From assembly GCA_910593695.2 (NCBI GenBank), contig OU343052.1, positions 10,285,778 to 10,349,777 on the forward strand: a stretch of 64,000 nt of DNA, in the 5' to 3' direction. Both the position numbers and the translations under genes were made by a program. How positions within the stretch are numbered: position 1 is the first letter of the stretch; the number at the start of each line of letters is the position of its first letter. The DNA comes from Ocypus olens. Taxonomy: Eukaryota; Arthropoda; Insecta; Coleoptera; Staphylinidae. The notes beneath the pieces were generated by a model. The model worked only from the letters and a program-made list of their open reading frames with translations, had not been told where the DNA came from and searched no databases. This document shows, in pieces, positions 11,903 through 22,381 of the stretch.

Positions 11903-12897
11903 TGATATTATCACAGTTTACATATTTATAAACCCGATTTTGACATAAATCCTTTTGACAGATTGTGGCAAACTAGCATAATTTAGCACGTCCTTAATGG
12001 TTGAATGGTTTCGTAGGGCGTAGATGGAACTTGAATTGCAGCCCCTTCCGCATGGTTAGTTCTGGATAATATCACCAAAAATTATTTTGCGAATTACAAG
12101 GTCATGAATTCGGATAAAAATGGAATATACGGTGTTGTCACAAAGTCTGAAATATTTTGCAAAATATTTTTTTTTGTACTAAATGCTTCGAGATGCTTTT
12201 GAAATTTTAAAACTATCTACAGTGCCGTACGCCTACATATTCAACGGTAGTACATATTTTTAAATAACATTCTATAGTTTTTGTTCGATAAAGTGAAAAA
12301 CAGACTTTTTGGTATATACAAATTTTATTATGTTAGAATTTTTGTGGAAAAGAAATATCAAATTTTATGCCTCACTTGAGTATGCAAATTTTTCAAAAAT
12401 TTATTTTAGAATCATAAATCAGATTGCACTATTAAAAAAAAAAACGTATAAAATTTAAAATCAAGTTTTTGTCATTTGTGTCAAATCTTTGCAAATTTGC
12501 GCGCAAGTTATATTGATCAATCTAAAATGTTGATTTTTGCCCCCAGCCAAAAAATCAAAAATTTGAGGTTAAAAAACCTTAAATATAGGCCAAAGAAAAA
12601 CGAAAATTTAGGCCAAAAATCGATAAGCAAATGGGAAAATAAAGAATATTTAGGCCCAAAAATAAAAATTTGGACCAGAAATTTGAGAATAAAGTAAAGA
12701 ATTTAGGAAATAAAAATAAAAAAAAAACAATAATTTTCTCACTTGTATATTTCTCTTCGTGAATGTTAAATTTTATCTTGAAACTATAAATCAACGCCTA
12801 AACTAAAATCAAAAGTATGAAATTAACCAGATACCCTAAAATTAAAATAAAAACCTTGCAGAAAATACAGGCCAGAAAATTAAAAAAATCAGGACTC
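11903..12897. other. No gene recognised
   Basis: Very AT-rich sequence. The 12480-12700 part is a loose run of AAAATTTAGGCC-like words without open coding structure. Confidence 0.4.
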
Positions 12898-13016
12898 TCG
12901 AAAACGGCTGCACAGTGCGCCCTATTACTTCCACCTATTACACTCCTAGTCATGACCTAAACGTGTGCCAAAGATGGATCAAATCGGTGAGTCACACATC
13001 TGATCCTCCCCTTGTA
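12898..13016 (+). repeat. Terminal-repeat copy of IR element P (solo)
   Basis: About 120 bp (AAAACGGCTG, then CACTCCTAGTCATGACC, then CGGTGAGTCACACATCTGAT) matching both terminal repeats of the inverted-repeat element at 40512-41883. Only one end is present, so this is a truncated or solo copy. Confidence 0.7.
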
Positions 13017-13244
13017 AGTATAAAACATCTATATTGCAAAATCTAAAATAAAGGTCTATAAGTAAAAACTCGAAAATACTGGCCAAAAAAATATAAAAAC
13101 TGCCCCTGAAAATAAATAATTCTGGATACAAAATCTAAAAAAAAATTAAAATAAAAAATCGAAAAGTCGGGCTTGAAAATAAAAAAATGCAGACCAAAAC
13201 ATCGAGAATTACAACAAATAAATCGACAAGAGATACAGCGCGCA

Positions 13245-13350
13245 CACATAGACACAAACACATAGACACCATTTTTTTTCCAGAAATTGTTGAAATTTGA
13301 AAAAAATTTCACGATCACAATGCTTTCTCGTACTTCGTAACGGAGAAAGT
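13245..13350 (-). repeat. Single unit of hairpin minisatellite H
   Basis: The minus strand reads ACTTTCTCCGTTACGAAGTA then CGAGAAAG, a hairpin, then ATTGTGATCGTGAAA, then CAACAATTTCTGG and a GTGTCTATGTGTTTGTGTCT run. This is the order of the units tandemly repeated at 30940-31985; a third single copy is at 38215-38260. Confidence 0.6.
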
Positions 13351-13864
13351 AAAAACGATAACATTGACTATATAGTTGACAAATATGGAATAGCTAAATC
13401 CAGTCTGGGTACTCAGAAAGGAGGCAAAAATATAAAAATTAAATGCTCGGTCGTTCCAACTTTTTCTGGGCCAGAAAATCGATAATCTCCTCCAACCCCC
13501 GAATTCTCTAAGATGGAGAAACGCCCCTTTAAATAGTTTTTGAAACAGCGGAAACGAAGTGCGCCAATAAGTGGAGTGGTGCAGAATGGTGCTAAATGTT
13601 TTCTTCAAAAATTGCAAGAAAATCATTATGAAGAATAGAGTGAGGTAGCAGGAATTAAAATGCTTGTTTGAAGGTAGTGTTCATAAATCTCTCCTACAAA
13701 GACCCTCTAGCCTTCCTCGAAGAGTGCGGGCCTATGTTTTGCAAACGTTGAAATAATTTGGGGAGCCAATATTTAAACATTAAGAATTATACAGGGAAAT
13801 CCCAATGGTTTTTTTTTTCTTTTTTTTTGACTTGGGCATGTGTCATTCAGTCACATCGAATATG
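13351..13864. other. No gene recognised
   Basis: Open frames on both strands (for example 13315-13626 minus) match nothing I know. Part may belong to the hairpin repeat. Confidence 0.35.
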
Positions 13865-14075
13865 TAATTTTTGTATTTTTAAATTTTTGGTATGCATGAA
13901 TAAACAAATGAATAAATGAATAATGTCAGACGTATACACAACAACCATGGACCCGAGCGAATATTTCTCTATCCCCGAAAGATCTTTCGGCCGGGCTGGG
14001 ATTCTAACTCACACGGCACGCGGTGCAACCGGCACAAGCCGGTATCCACTTCACCAACGGGCCGCCCGAAAAATC
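13865..14075 (-). repeat. tRNA-derived SINE, copy 2
   Basis: Minus-strand head: GGCGGCCCGTTGGTGAAGTG with a box A-like core, an ACCGGCTTGTGCCGGT hairpin, box B-like GTGAGTTAGAATCCC, then a CCGAAAGATCTTTCGG hairpin, GGGTCCATGGTTGT, and a tail of (ATTC)n toward 13900. The same layout as the SINE at 11510-11790 but strongly diverged. Confidence 0.6.
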
Positions 14076-14576
14076 CCAATGGTGTGTGATCCAATTCTAC
14101 ACCGTATATCGGATGTGCGTAAATTGGCAGATAATCTACATGTGGCGATATTCAACATGAAATTCTGAATAGAAAATCTTGATGCAAAATTGTTGTATCA
14201 GGCCATCAGGAACCATTTGAAAGAAATGTACATTTGGCAACATAGCATTCACGGGTGCCTTGTTTTTCATTAATCTCATGATAAATTATGCGGGTTGGCT
14301 CAGAGTGAAAGAGTAATAATGGTGGAGCGTTGTTTATTTAGAGACGTAGATGCAAATATGGATAATCTTACTTCAATTTTTTCTATGTGATCGAATGTCG
14401 TGTCGAGGGAAGCAGCGAAGTTGATGATGGAAGTTATGATTCGGATGTCGTGTCAACACAAAGGAGCATCGAAGTCGAAGGTCTAGGTCTGACGTCGAAG
14501 TCCACTACAGCTAGTTCTTGAGAACTGACGGAGGGATCTTCTTTCATTGCACTTAGAACTTGCTCTTTAAGTTGTA
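14076..14576. other. No gene recognised
   Basis: No recognisable coding or RNA signal. Confidence 0.35.
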
Positions 14577-15567
14577 TCGTATGTTCGTTAAAAAAATCTC
14601 AAGTGTGCCATGATTTTTAATTTTTTTAAATTTAAGTTGGCACACATGTTAGGAATTGACATACAAAACGTCAGAGATCTTTTTAAAAGTCACAATTATT
14701 CCGTGGTCACAATGGTTCACAGCAACCAGCAAAAAAACGTTTTTAGTTTAAAGTTATTTCTGAAATGGGGGTAAAGTGGATGGAAATTGGGTATGTTCAT
14801 TCGACGCACCTTTGGCAGAGTTTAAGGAAGAATTGCACGATTCGTTATGTTATTTTATGAAACGTGTAGAATTCTCTACCAACCAGTCAAACGTACTCAG
14901 GATGCTATTAACACATCCCAAGAAATTTCGGAAGATGAACCTACGACTTTTCTGCGTCATTTTTCACAGCAAATGAATTTATCGTAAGGCACAAATTACA
15001 TGGTGTGCCTAGACGGCCGCGTTCTTACTCTAAAATCTCCCCCTCTCTCATTTGGCCGATGCTCAGTGATGCAATCTTGTAAAATTACTTGCTTAGCTAA
15101 AAAGAAGTCGATATAACTAATTTAAATGTCTGTCGCACGTACTTTACATTTTATCATATTTTTTCGTACTGTTTAATGTGCATGGCAAATTAAACTTCTA
15201 AAACCACATTTATTAATTTTCTTACCAACCTAATTGCTTTAAACGAAAAAAAAAAAACTTTAATGCTCGTGATATTTTAATATCTAATTGTAGTATAAAC
15301 TAAATGTTTCATCGTGATTTTTATGCCGAAATCGAATTTTAACGTGTTTTGCAATTTATATTCGTTCGTGTAGATTTTTATGATTTCATTTTTCATAGTT
15401 GGTAATTGCAGCCTCAAAAATATTCAAAAGAGGCGTGGTACGGGAGTTAGGCACACCATGTAACTAGGAACATGCCACAAGTAACATAACCTCAATATGT
15501 GTTACCAACTTAAATTTTTAAAAATAAAAAATCATGGCACGCTTGTTTTTTTTTAATGAACATACTT
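14577..15567. repeat. Inverted-repeat element with a nested MITE
   Basis: An 80-bp arm at 14577-14660 (GTATGTTCGTTAAAAAAATC, then GTGCCATGATTTTTAATTTT) is inverted at 15488-15567. The interior contains a second pair of inverted ends at 14998 and 15463, so one small transposon appears to sit inside another. Confidence 0.6.
14998..15463. repeat. MITE with TGGTGTGCCTA ends
   Basis: ACATGGTGTGCCTA at 14998 is the inverse of TAGGCACACCATGT at 15450-15463. The interior is AT-rich with no coding capacity. Confidence 0.55.
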
Positions 15568-16038
15568 TACTTTGTGCCTCTGCCGTAACCGAGCACTGTT
15601 CGCTTTTTTTGGGACAAACATACCTGTTTCGCGTAGTCATTGATTTAGCCTTCGATACACATTTGTAGAAAGATGCCTTCAATTTTGAAAACGTACTCGA
15701 TACTTACCATGTATGCATTTCCATTCGAGAAACCGTATTATTTCATGTTTATTATTTCTCATTAATCGTAAATCCATTATAATTGAACAGAACAAAACGG
15801 AAATAACACAGAAACTCAAAAACACTGAACTAATAATAACGAAGAATGCAGAATTCGTTACTGTGTCAAAATTTGACAGTGCCATAAGCTGGGAGCGGTG
15901 TTGCCAAGTGTAATTTTTATGAAAATAAGCTGATTAAGAAGTGTTAAAGATACACATTAAGGTAGAAGAGGCCACGCACTGACAAATAATCTTCAAACTG
16001 GTCATACCCTGAAATTTCAGGGTTTTCTGTAAATTAAT
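15568..16038. other. No gene recognised
   Basis: Short open frames on both strands at 15679-15913 are complementary shadows of each other. Nothing recognised. Confidence 0.35.
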
Positions 16039-16095
16039 ATAATAATAATAATAATAATAATAATAAATTTATTTCCCAACAGAGTATTCCAATTA
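16039..16095. repeat. (AAT)n microsatellite and retroposon-like tail
   Basis: About ten AAT units followed by TTTATTTCCCAACAGAGTAT. A similar (AAT)n-TTTATTTCCCCAAATGA arrangement occurs at 17868-17915, suggesting minus-strand 3' tails of one retroposon family. No body could be assigned. Confidence 0.5.
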
Positions 16096-16540
16096 CAGTC
16101 AATATCGAATAATAATGCATATTAAATGACTGAATGTTCAAACTTTGAAGACCTTGTGAAGATTCGGGTAGCATGGTACAACATTTTAGAATAAAGATAT
16201 GCTACTTAAAATTTTAAGAAGAATTTATACACACCCGATATAATTATTTATATACCTATCCAGTTTTGTGAACTCCTCGAAAACGTGAACACGTGAACAA
16301 ACTTGTCATTGATTAGTTCCAGACTACACTGCATTTATAAATTGTTCAATTCGGCATTCTCTACATTATTATTATTAACAACAATTTTATATAACATATC
16401 ATTTCATTTATATATAAATATTTGTAGATCAAAAATTTCAATTATTTTTTTCTCGAAAAACAATCATTTCGTGAACAATATTTTTAAAGATGTTAAATTT
16501 TCAGTTTCAAAATGACTTTAGTGTAAGCAAATAAATGCGA

Positions 16541-16674
16541 GGTCGAAGGTAAAGTATAGTACATGACGCGAGTTGTAACGCCAATGCACACTCGTGAAAT
16601 TACGTTACTCACCGCTACGCGGCTCGTACGCAATATCTGCCACTTGCGCGTAATTTGCTACTTAGAACTCTAGG
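16541..16674 (-). repeat. Short dispersed repeat, copy 2
   Basis: Inverse copy of 5237-5371, running from GGTCGAAGGTAAAGTATAGT to GCTACTTAGAACTCTAG. Confidence 0.6.
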
Positions 16675-17921
16675 TATGTTTAGTTACTATAAACAAATAT
16701 TGCAGATAACAAAGAAATGGACATCTTTAAAAACTTTTATTCGTTAACATAAACATAAATCCTTGCTATAATTGCACTTTAACTACGTCGACATTTAGGA
16801 AAATTTTACACAAATGGTGTTTGAACATGAAAATATTTTGCGCACCACTGGGTTAACCCACTCAACTAGGAGGAAAAACTACAAGTTGTAAACACTGAAT
16901 GTCCGAAATAAATGTTCATATTATTATTAAACAATTTTAAAGAAATTCCACAAATATCGTTCACTTCAAAATTGGAGAAAGTAACACAACACGATCGCAT
17001 CAACATTTTTCAGTTTCCATTTGTGTAAGCAAACCAATTCCGAGCAGCGACTGTATTTACAGCTAATCAATGCCGTTATACGTATCCATAGTTACAGTAC
17101 ATCACAGGCTAAGCCCTTTATAATTTAAATGGATTCTGCGTGTAATATTTCTCCTCTGTCCGAATTAAGGTTACATTAAGTTGAAAAGTTGTCTTGTAAT
17201 CGCATTAAATGCTTTTATACTTTGGGGTCTGAGTCGGTAGTCATGCAACACTGAACATTCTGTCCGGCCAGCAGCACTCCTATAAAACAATCTAATCAGA
17301 TTGTACGCAGATTACATGGAAACTTTTTTAATTCAAGTTTGTTAAAGAGAGTTTATAAGCTATTTGAGATTGCTAAAAGAGAATTCGCGCTTTGGTTGCC
17401 AAGGATTGCGACATCCCTATCAGATAATGGAAGCGTTTAACACATTCTATTAAAGGGCCATCGTCAATTTTTTTCCTTCCATTTTTTTACTCGCGGTGGC
17501 TGCTGACACCCCTTTCACAACAAACCTCTGAAACATTTAAAAGGCTTTTAACGCCGCTGATAATTACAATTCTTCGTTTAAAGTTTAAACAATACAATTT
17601 CTCCAAGTTTTTATCTACTTGGAAATCTTGGGCATTTTAAGCTTGTTACGTCGACTTTAACTAAGTTTAAATTGATAATCAAAACGATTGTGATTGTAAA
17701 ATTGATATAAAGTATCAAAGCTTTCATATAATAATTTATATTAAACATACTTTACTCTCTGCAAATACTTAATTTTAATTATTGATTATTAATGTTACAT
17801 TCTTGAAAAAGGCGCTTAATGATTGGATGAATTATTAAACTTTAGAAATAAGCTTTAGAGCAACAATCAATTAATAATAATTTATTTCCCCAAATGATAA
17901 CAAATTGTAGTTACAGGAATA
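16675..17921. other. No gene recognised
   Basis: AT-rich sequence without recognisable genes, apart from a retroposon-like (AAT)n tail at 17868-17915. Confidence 0.4.
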
Positions 17922-18990
17922 TACGAGGGGAATTCGTAAAATAAGGTTCCCATGATTTTTAATAGTAGACAGCAATATTTTTGTTCTTAGTGTCATACAT
18001 AATTTTAAAGCTTAAAACTTATGCTATTTTTCTACATAATCGCCGTTTCTGTTCAAACACTTTTGCAGACGGTGCTCCAGTTTTTTTATCCCCATGTTAT
18101 AGAATTCTGCAGCCAATCTTTTGAGGAATCGAGTAACCTCTTCCTTGACTTTATCATCGGTATTGAAGCGTAAACCACCCAAGTGTTCCTTTAATTTAAT
18201 TTTGGGGATAAATGATAATCACCTGGGGCTAGGTAGGGTCCTGGCGAGGGGGGGGGGGGGGGGTGGCACAACAGTTCAACCAAAATCGCTCAGCAGTTCT
18301 TGAGTTTGATATGAGATATGAGGTCGAGCGTTGTTATAGAGAAGCCTAACACCACTGGACAATCTTCCTCTCCGGCGGTTTTGGATCGCACGTTTCAGTT
18401 TTCTTAATGTGTCGTAATATCTGTCGGAGTTTACTGTTATTCCATGAGGCAAAAAGTCGATCAAAAGCAGGCCCTTCCTGTCCCAAAAGACGGTTGCCAT
18501 GACTTTCCCAGCAGACTGTGTTTGTTTAAACTTCTTCGGCTTAGGCGAAGTTGAGTGACGCCATTCGCGTGATTGCTGCTTGGTTTCGGGGGTGAAGTGA
18601 TGCGGCCATGTTTCGTCGCCTGTAACAATGGAATCCAAGAATTCTGCCTTGTTGTCTTCACATTGTTGCAGAAATTGCCGGGAACACCGACACGTTGCTG
18701 TTTGTGGTTTTCTGTGAGCATTCGCGGTACCCACCATGCACACACGTGCATTTTTCGGTTAAAATGTTATGAATTGTAGTGTTGGAAGTTTCAGAAATAC
18801 GAAAAGCAAGTTCGTTAATGGTGATCCTCCGATCTTCAAGCAATATTCTTTCAACTTTTTCGACAATTCCATCTGAAACCGAAGACCTTCCTCTCCTGTC
18901 TTGACCGTGAATTTCCGAGCGGCCTTCACTGAATTCTCTGCGCCATTTGCGAACGTGTTGACAGATATGCAATTTTCCACGTAAACTTCG
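17922..18990 (-). pseudogene. mariner transposase relic 2
   Basis: A fuller mariner copy on the minus strand. In order: HTH part (VRKWRREFSEGRSEIHGQDR, ITINELAFRISETS), then PRMLTENHKQQR, then FLDSIVTGDETWPHHFTPET (first Asp), SAGKVMATVFWDRKGLLLID, LKRAIQNRRRGRLSSGV, LLYNNARPH (second catalytic Asp changed to Asn), then LAPGDYHLSPKLKEHLGGLR and the C-terminus IKKLEHRLQKCLNRNGDYVE. Frames shift several times, and a run of sixteen G at 18248-18263 interrupts the segment before the third catalytic site. A TACGAGGGG mariner-type end is at 17922-17932; the 5' end is truncated near 18990. Confidence 0.8.
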
Positions 18991-19059
18991 ATTAACTGAC
19001 GATGAATGCCAATGGGTATGCCAAAGGGGTATGAATGTGTAGAGAGAGAGAGATATTTT
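18991..19059. other. Spacer with short (AG)n
   Basis: Transition between the mariner relic and the satellite, with a short AGAGAG run near 19040. Confidence 0.4.
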
Positions 19060-20870
19060 GTATGGAATTTTGTCTTCGCGTTTTATGTTTTTTCTGCGAT
19101 GTGTTCATTCAAGTGCTCAAAAAAATAAAACTAAAATTTTCAAAAATCCATATCTCCATTAAAAACCTTGGAATTTACAAAAAATAAATTGATTTTGAAT
19201 ATACGATACTTCGACCATGGAGGATATTTTGTATGGAATTTTGTCTTCGCGTTTTATATATTTTTCTGCGATGTTTTCATTCAAGTGCTAAAAAATAAAA
19301 ATAAAATTTTCAAAAATCGATATCTCCATTAAAAACCTTGGAATTTACAAAAACTAAATTGATTTTGAATATACGATACTTTGACCATGGAGGATATTTT
19401 GTATGGAATTTTGTCTTCGCGTTTTATATATTTTTCTGCGATGTTTTCATTCAAGTGCTAAAAAATAAAACTAAAATTTCCAAAAATCCATATCTCCATT
19501 AAAAACCTTGGAATTTACAAAAAATAAATTGATTTTGAATATACGATACATCGACCATGGAGGATATTTTGTATGGAATTTTGTCTTCGAGTTTTATATT
19601 TTTTCTGCGATGTTTTCATTCAAGTGCTCAAAAAATAAAAATAAAATTTTCAAAAATCCATATCTCCATTAAAAACCTTGGAATTTACAAAAACGAAATT
19701 GATTCTGAATATACAATACTTCGACCATGGAGGATATTTTTTATGGAATTGTGTATTCGCGTTTTATATTTTTTCTGCGATGTTTTCATTCAAGTGCGCA
19801 AAAAATAAAAATAAAATTTTCAAAAATCCATATCTCCATTAAAAACTATGGAATTTACAAAAACTAAATTGATTTTGAATATACGATACTTCGACCATGG
19901 AGAATATTTTGTATGGAATTTTGTCTTCGCGTTTTATATATTTTTCTGCGATGTTTTCATTCAAGTGCTCAAAAAATAAAAATAAAATTTTCAAAAATCG
20001 ATATCTCCATTAAAAACCTTGGAATTTACAAAAACTAAATTGATTTTGAATATACGATACTTTGACCATGGAGGATATTTTGTATGGAATTTTGTCTTCG
20101 CGTTTTATATATTTTTCTGCGATGTTTTCATTCAAGTGCTAAAAAATAAAACTAAAATTTCCAAAAATCCATATCTCCATTAAAAACCTTGGAATTTACA
20201 AAAAATAAATTGATTTTGAATATACGATACATCGACCATGGAGGATATTTTGTATGGAATTTTATCTTCGAGTTTTATATTTTTTCTGCGATGTTTTCAT
20301 TCAAGTGCTCAAAAAATAAAAATTAAATTTTCAAAAATCCATATCTCCATTAAAAACCTTGGAATTTACAAAAACGAAATTGATTCTGAATATACGATAC
20401 TTCGGCCATGGAGGATATTTTGTATGGAATTTTGTCTTCGCGTTTTATGTTTTTTCTGCGATGTGTTCATTCAAGTGCTCAAAAAATAAAACCAACATTT
20501 TCAAAAATCCATTAAAAACCTTCGAATTCACAAAAAATTAATTGATTTAGAATACACGATGCATCGACCATGGAGGATATTTTGATGTTTTCATTCAAGT
20601 GCGCAAAAAATAAAAATAAAATTTTCAAAAATCCATATCTCCATTAAAAACTATGGAATTTACAAAAACTAAATTGATTTGGAATATACGATACTTCGAC
20701 CATGGAGGATATTTTGTATGGAATTTTGTCTTCGTGTTTTATATTTTTTCTGCGATGTTTTCATTCAAGTGCTCAAAAAAATAAAACTAAAATTTTCAAA
20801 AATTCATATCTCCATTAAAAATTGTTAAATTTAGAAAAACCAAATTTATTTTGAATAAGCGATACTTCGA
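19060..20870 (+). repeat. 170-bp satellite with four-monomer higher-order repeat
   Basis: About ten and a half tandem monomers of 169-171 bp, marked by ACCATGGAGGATATTTTGTA at about 19217, 19386, 19555, 19725, 19898, 20068, 20237 and 20407, with shortened units at the right end (about 20570 and 20700). Diagnostic variants recur every fourth monomer (period about 682 bp): CTTTGACC, ACATCGACC, and ATTCTGAATATAC with AAAACGAAATT. The two nearly identical 83-codon open frames at 19557 and 20238 are the same phase of this higher-order unit and are not genes. The right edge decays near 20870. Confidence 0.9.
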
Positions 20871-20982
20871 CCATTGGGAAAATAGTACCAAAAAAAAATC
20901 ACACACAGATTACGGGGACCTGATAAAAGTTATGACGCCATATGGCATCTGGGAGAAAGAACAGGTTAACGGTGTTTGGAAT

Positions 20983-21016
20983 AATAATAATAATAATAAT
21001 AATAATGATAATAATG
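20983..21016. repeat. (AAT)n microsatellite
   Basis: A run of AAT/GAT units followed by TTATTGGTGCATATTCCGAA, again resembling a minus-strand retroposon tail. Confidence 0.55.
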
Positions 21017-21210
21017 ATTTATTGGTGCATATTCCGAACAGTTTACACAGGTCATTTAATGTAGATTTCATTAAAATAAAGTAATAAAATAATAAAATAA
21101 TAATATACGATAAAGAAAAATAAAACTGGAACTATAACGTAATACATAAATTACACATTAAAATATTTACACATTCACTGAATTAAAAACACAAATTAAA
21201 GTTAAAATCA

Positions 21211-21387
21211 CAAATTAAAATTTAAAATGTAAATCACAAATTAAACATTAAAAATTAAAATTTAAATCACAAAGTAAAATCACAAATAAAAATAAAAATC
21301 ATAAAATAAAATGATTTTTATTTTTATTTGTGATTTAAATTTTAATTTTTAATGTTTAATTTGTGATTTACATTTTAAATTTTAATA
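21211..21387. repeat. AT-rich palindrome
   Basis: The left arm (21211-21302) and right arm (21311-21387) are inverse copies built of CACAAATTAAA-like words, with one 13-bp gap. The inner 22 bp pair perfectly around a loop near 21306. It could be a small foldback or a hairpin extended by replication slippage. Confidence 0.7.
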
Positions 21388-21419
21388 TTTATATTCCAAT
21401 AGTAATTTCCGTTTCCCCA

Positions 21420-21653
21420 TCAACAACTAACTACACTTATGAGACCTGAAAGGTCAAGAAGGTCTGTAGGTGTTCTCATTGGGAAAGAATATTTAATTCC
21501 CATATTCCTTATAAGTTGCTTATTACGACAATTGCCCTCATTTACTTTTAACCAATGAAATCGATTATGTTGATGAAATGATCCAATAAAATTCTGGTAC
21601 TGGTGGCGAACTCCCCAATATGCATTATCGAACATATTCAGTATGTAACGCAT
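21420..21653 (-). other. Unrecognised 77-codon open frame
   Basis: The open frame, just downstream of the transporter gene on the same strand, has a more protein-like composition than its surroundings (for example NMFDNAYWGVRHQYQNF and LKVNEGNCRNKQ). I do not recognise a family. No splice signals or neighbours support it as a host exon; a transposon relic is equally likely. Confidence 0.25.
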
Positions 21654-22024
21654 AGGAGGGTTCCAATTATCTCATGAATAATCGTTACACTTTGATGTCG
21701 ACACCTGTCACGTTTAAGTACTACCAATCGCTAACTAAAATGTTACCACAAACAGTTTAATAATGAGCAAAAGCTGTAAAATTAAAAATCGCATTATTAA
21801 ACTATTTTTGATATAACAAATGGTCGATTATTAAACCAAAGTAGAAAAAGATTTTTGTAATATCTATTCTGTAAACATAGAATTGTAAAACAAAAACAAA
21901 AAAACGTTAAATTATAGTGTTTGGAATTTTACCAAAATCTTTTTGTTTTTTCGGATTGTCAAATGAAGCTTCTATTTCGTTTAAATCTTACATTTAATCA
22001 AATCATCTTTCAAAATTGCATCTC

Positions 22025-22030
22025 TTTATT
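22025..22030 (-). promoter_or_regulatory. Poly(A) signal AATAAA of the transporter gene
   Basis: AATAAA on the minus strand about 100 bp after the stop codon at 22131, in the expected position for 3' end formation. Confidence 0.5.
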
Positions 22031-22130
22031 TAAAAGTATTGCTTAGTTCTTTAATTTAATACATATTTATAATGAATTCACGTGCCAATGCACAATTGGC
22101 AATTTATTACTTTTCAAATTGCTCTATTAA

Positions 22131-22381
22131 CTACGATCTCAGTTCAATCAACGATAAAACAATTTCTTTTACAATAACATAGTTTCCAAAAATGAAACCT
22201 AGAAACGCCGCTACAATTAATAGCAAATCTTTCCACAAATGGATTTTTCCGGGACCATAATCTGGATGTCTGACGCAGATATCGATTATAGCCGGGAACA
22301 AAAATCCTAATGTTGTCAGTGCAATAGTCCCAATTAAAGATGTAAGAAGTCCCAATAGTGGTATTGCTGCCGCGACGATTA
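22131..22381 (-). CDS. PAT transporter last exon g
   Basis: 251 nt, acceptor GATTTTAG, stop TAG at 22131-22133. It encodes the last helices: IVAAAIPLLGLLTSLIGTIA, LGFLFPAIIDICVRHPDYGP and WKDLLLIVAAFLGFIFGNYV. Confidence 0.92.

Noticed and set aside
19557..20489. Two nearly identical 83-codon genes
   Set aside because: They are 681 bp apart and fall exactly on the satellite's higher-order period; they are artefacts of the repeat.
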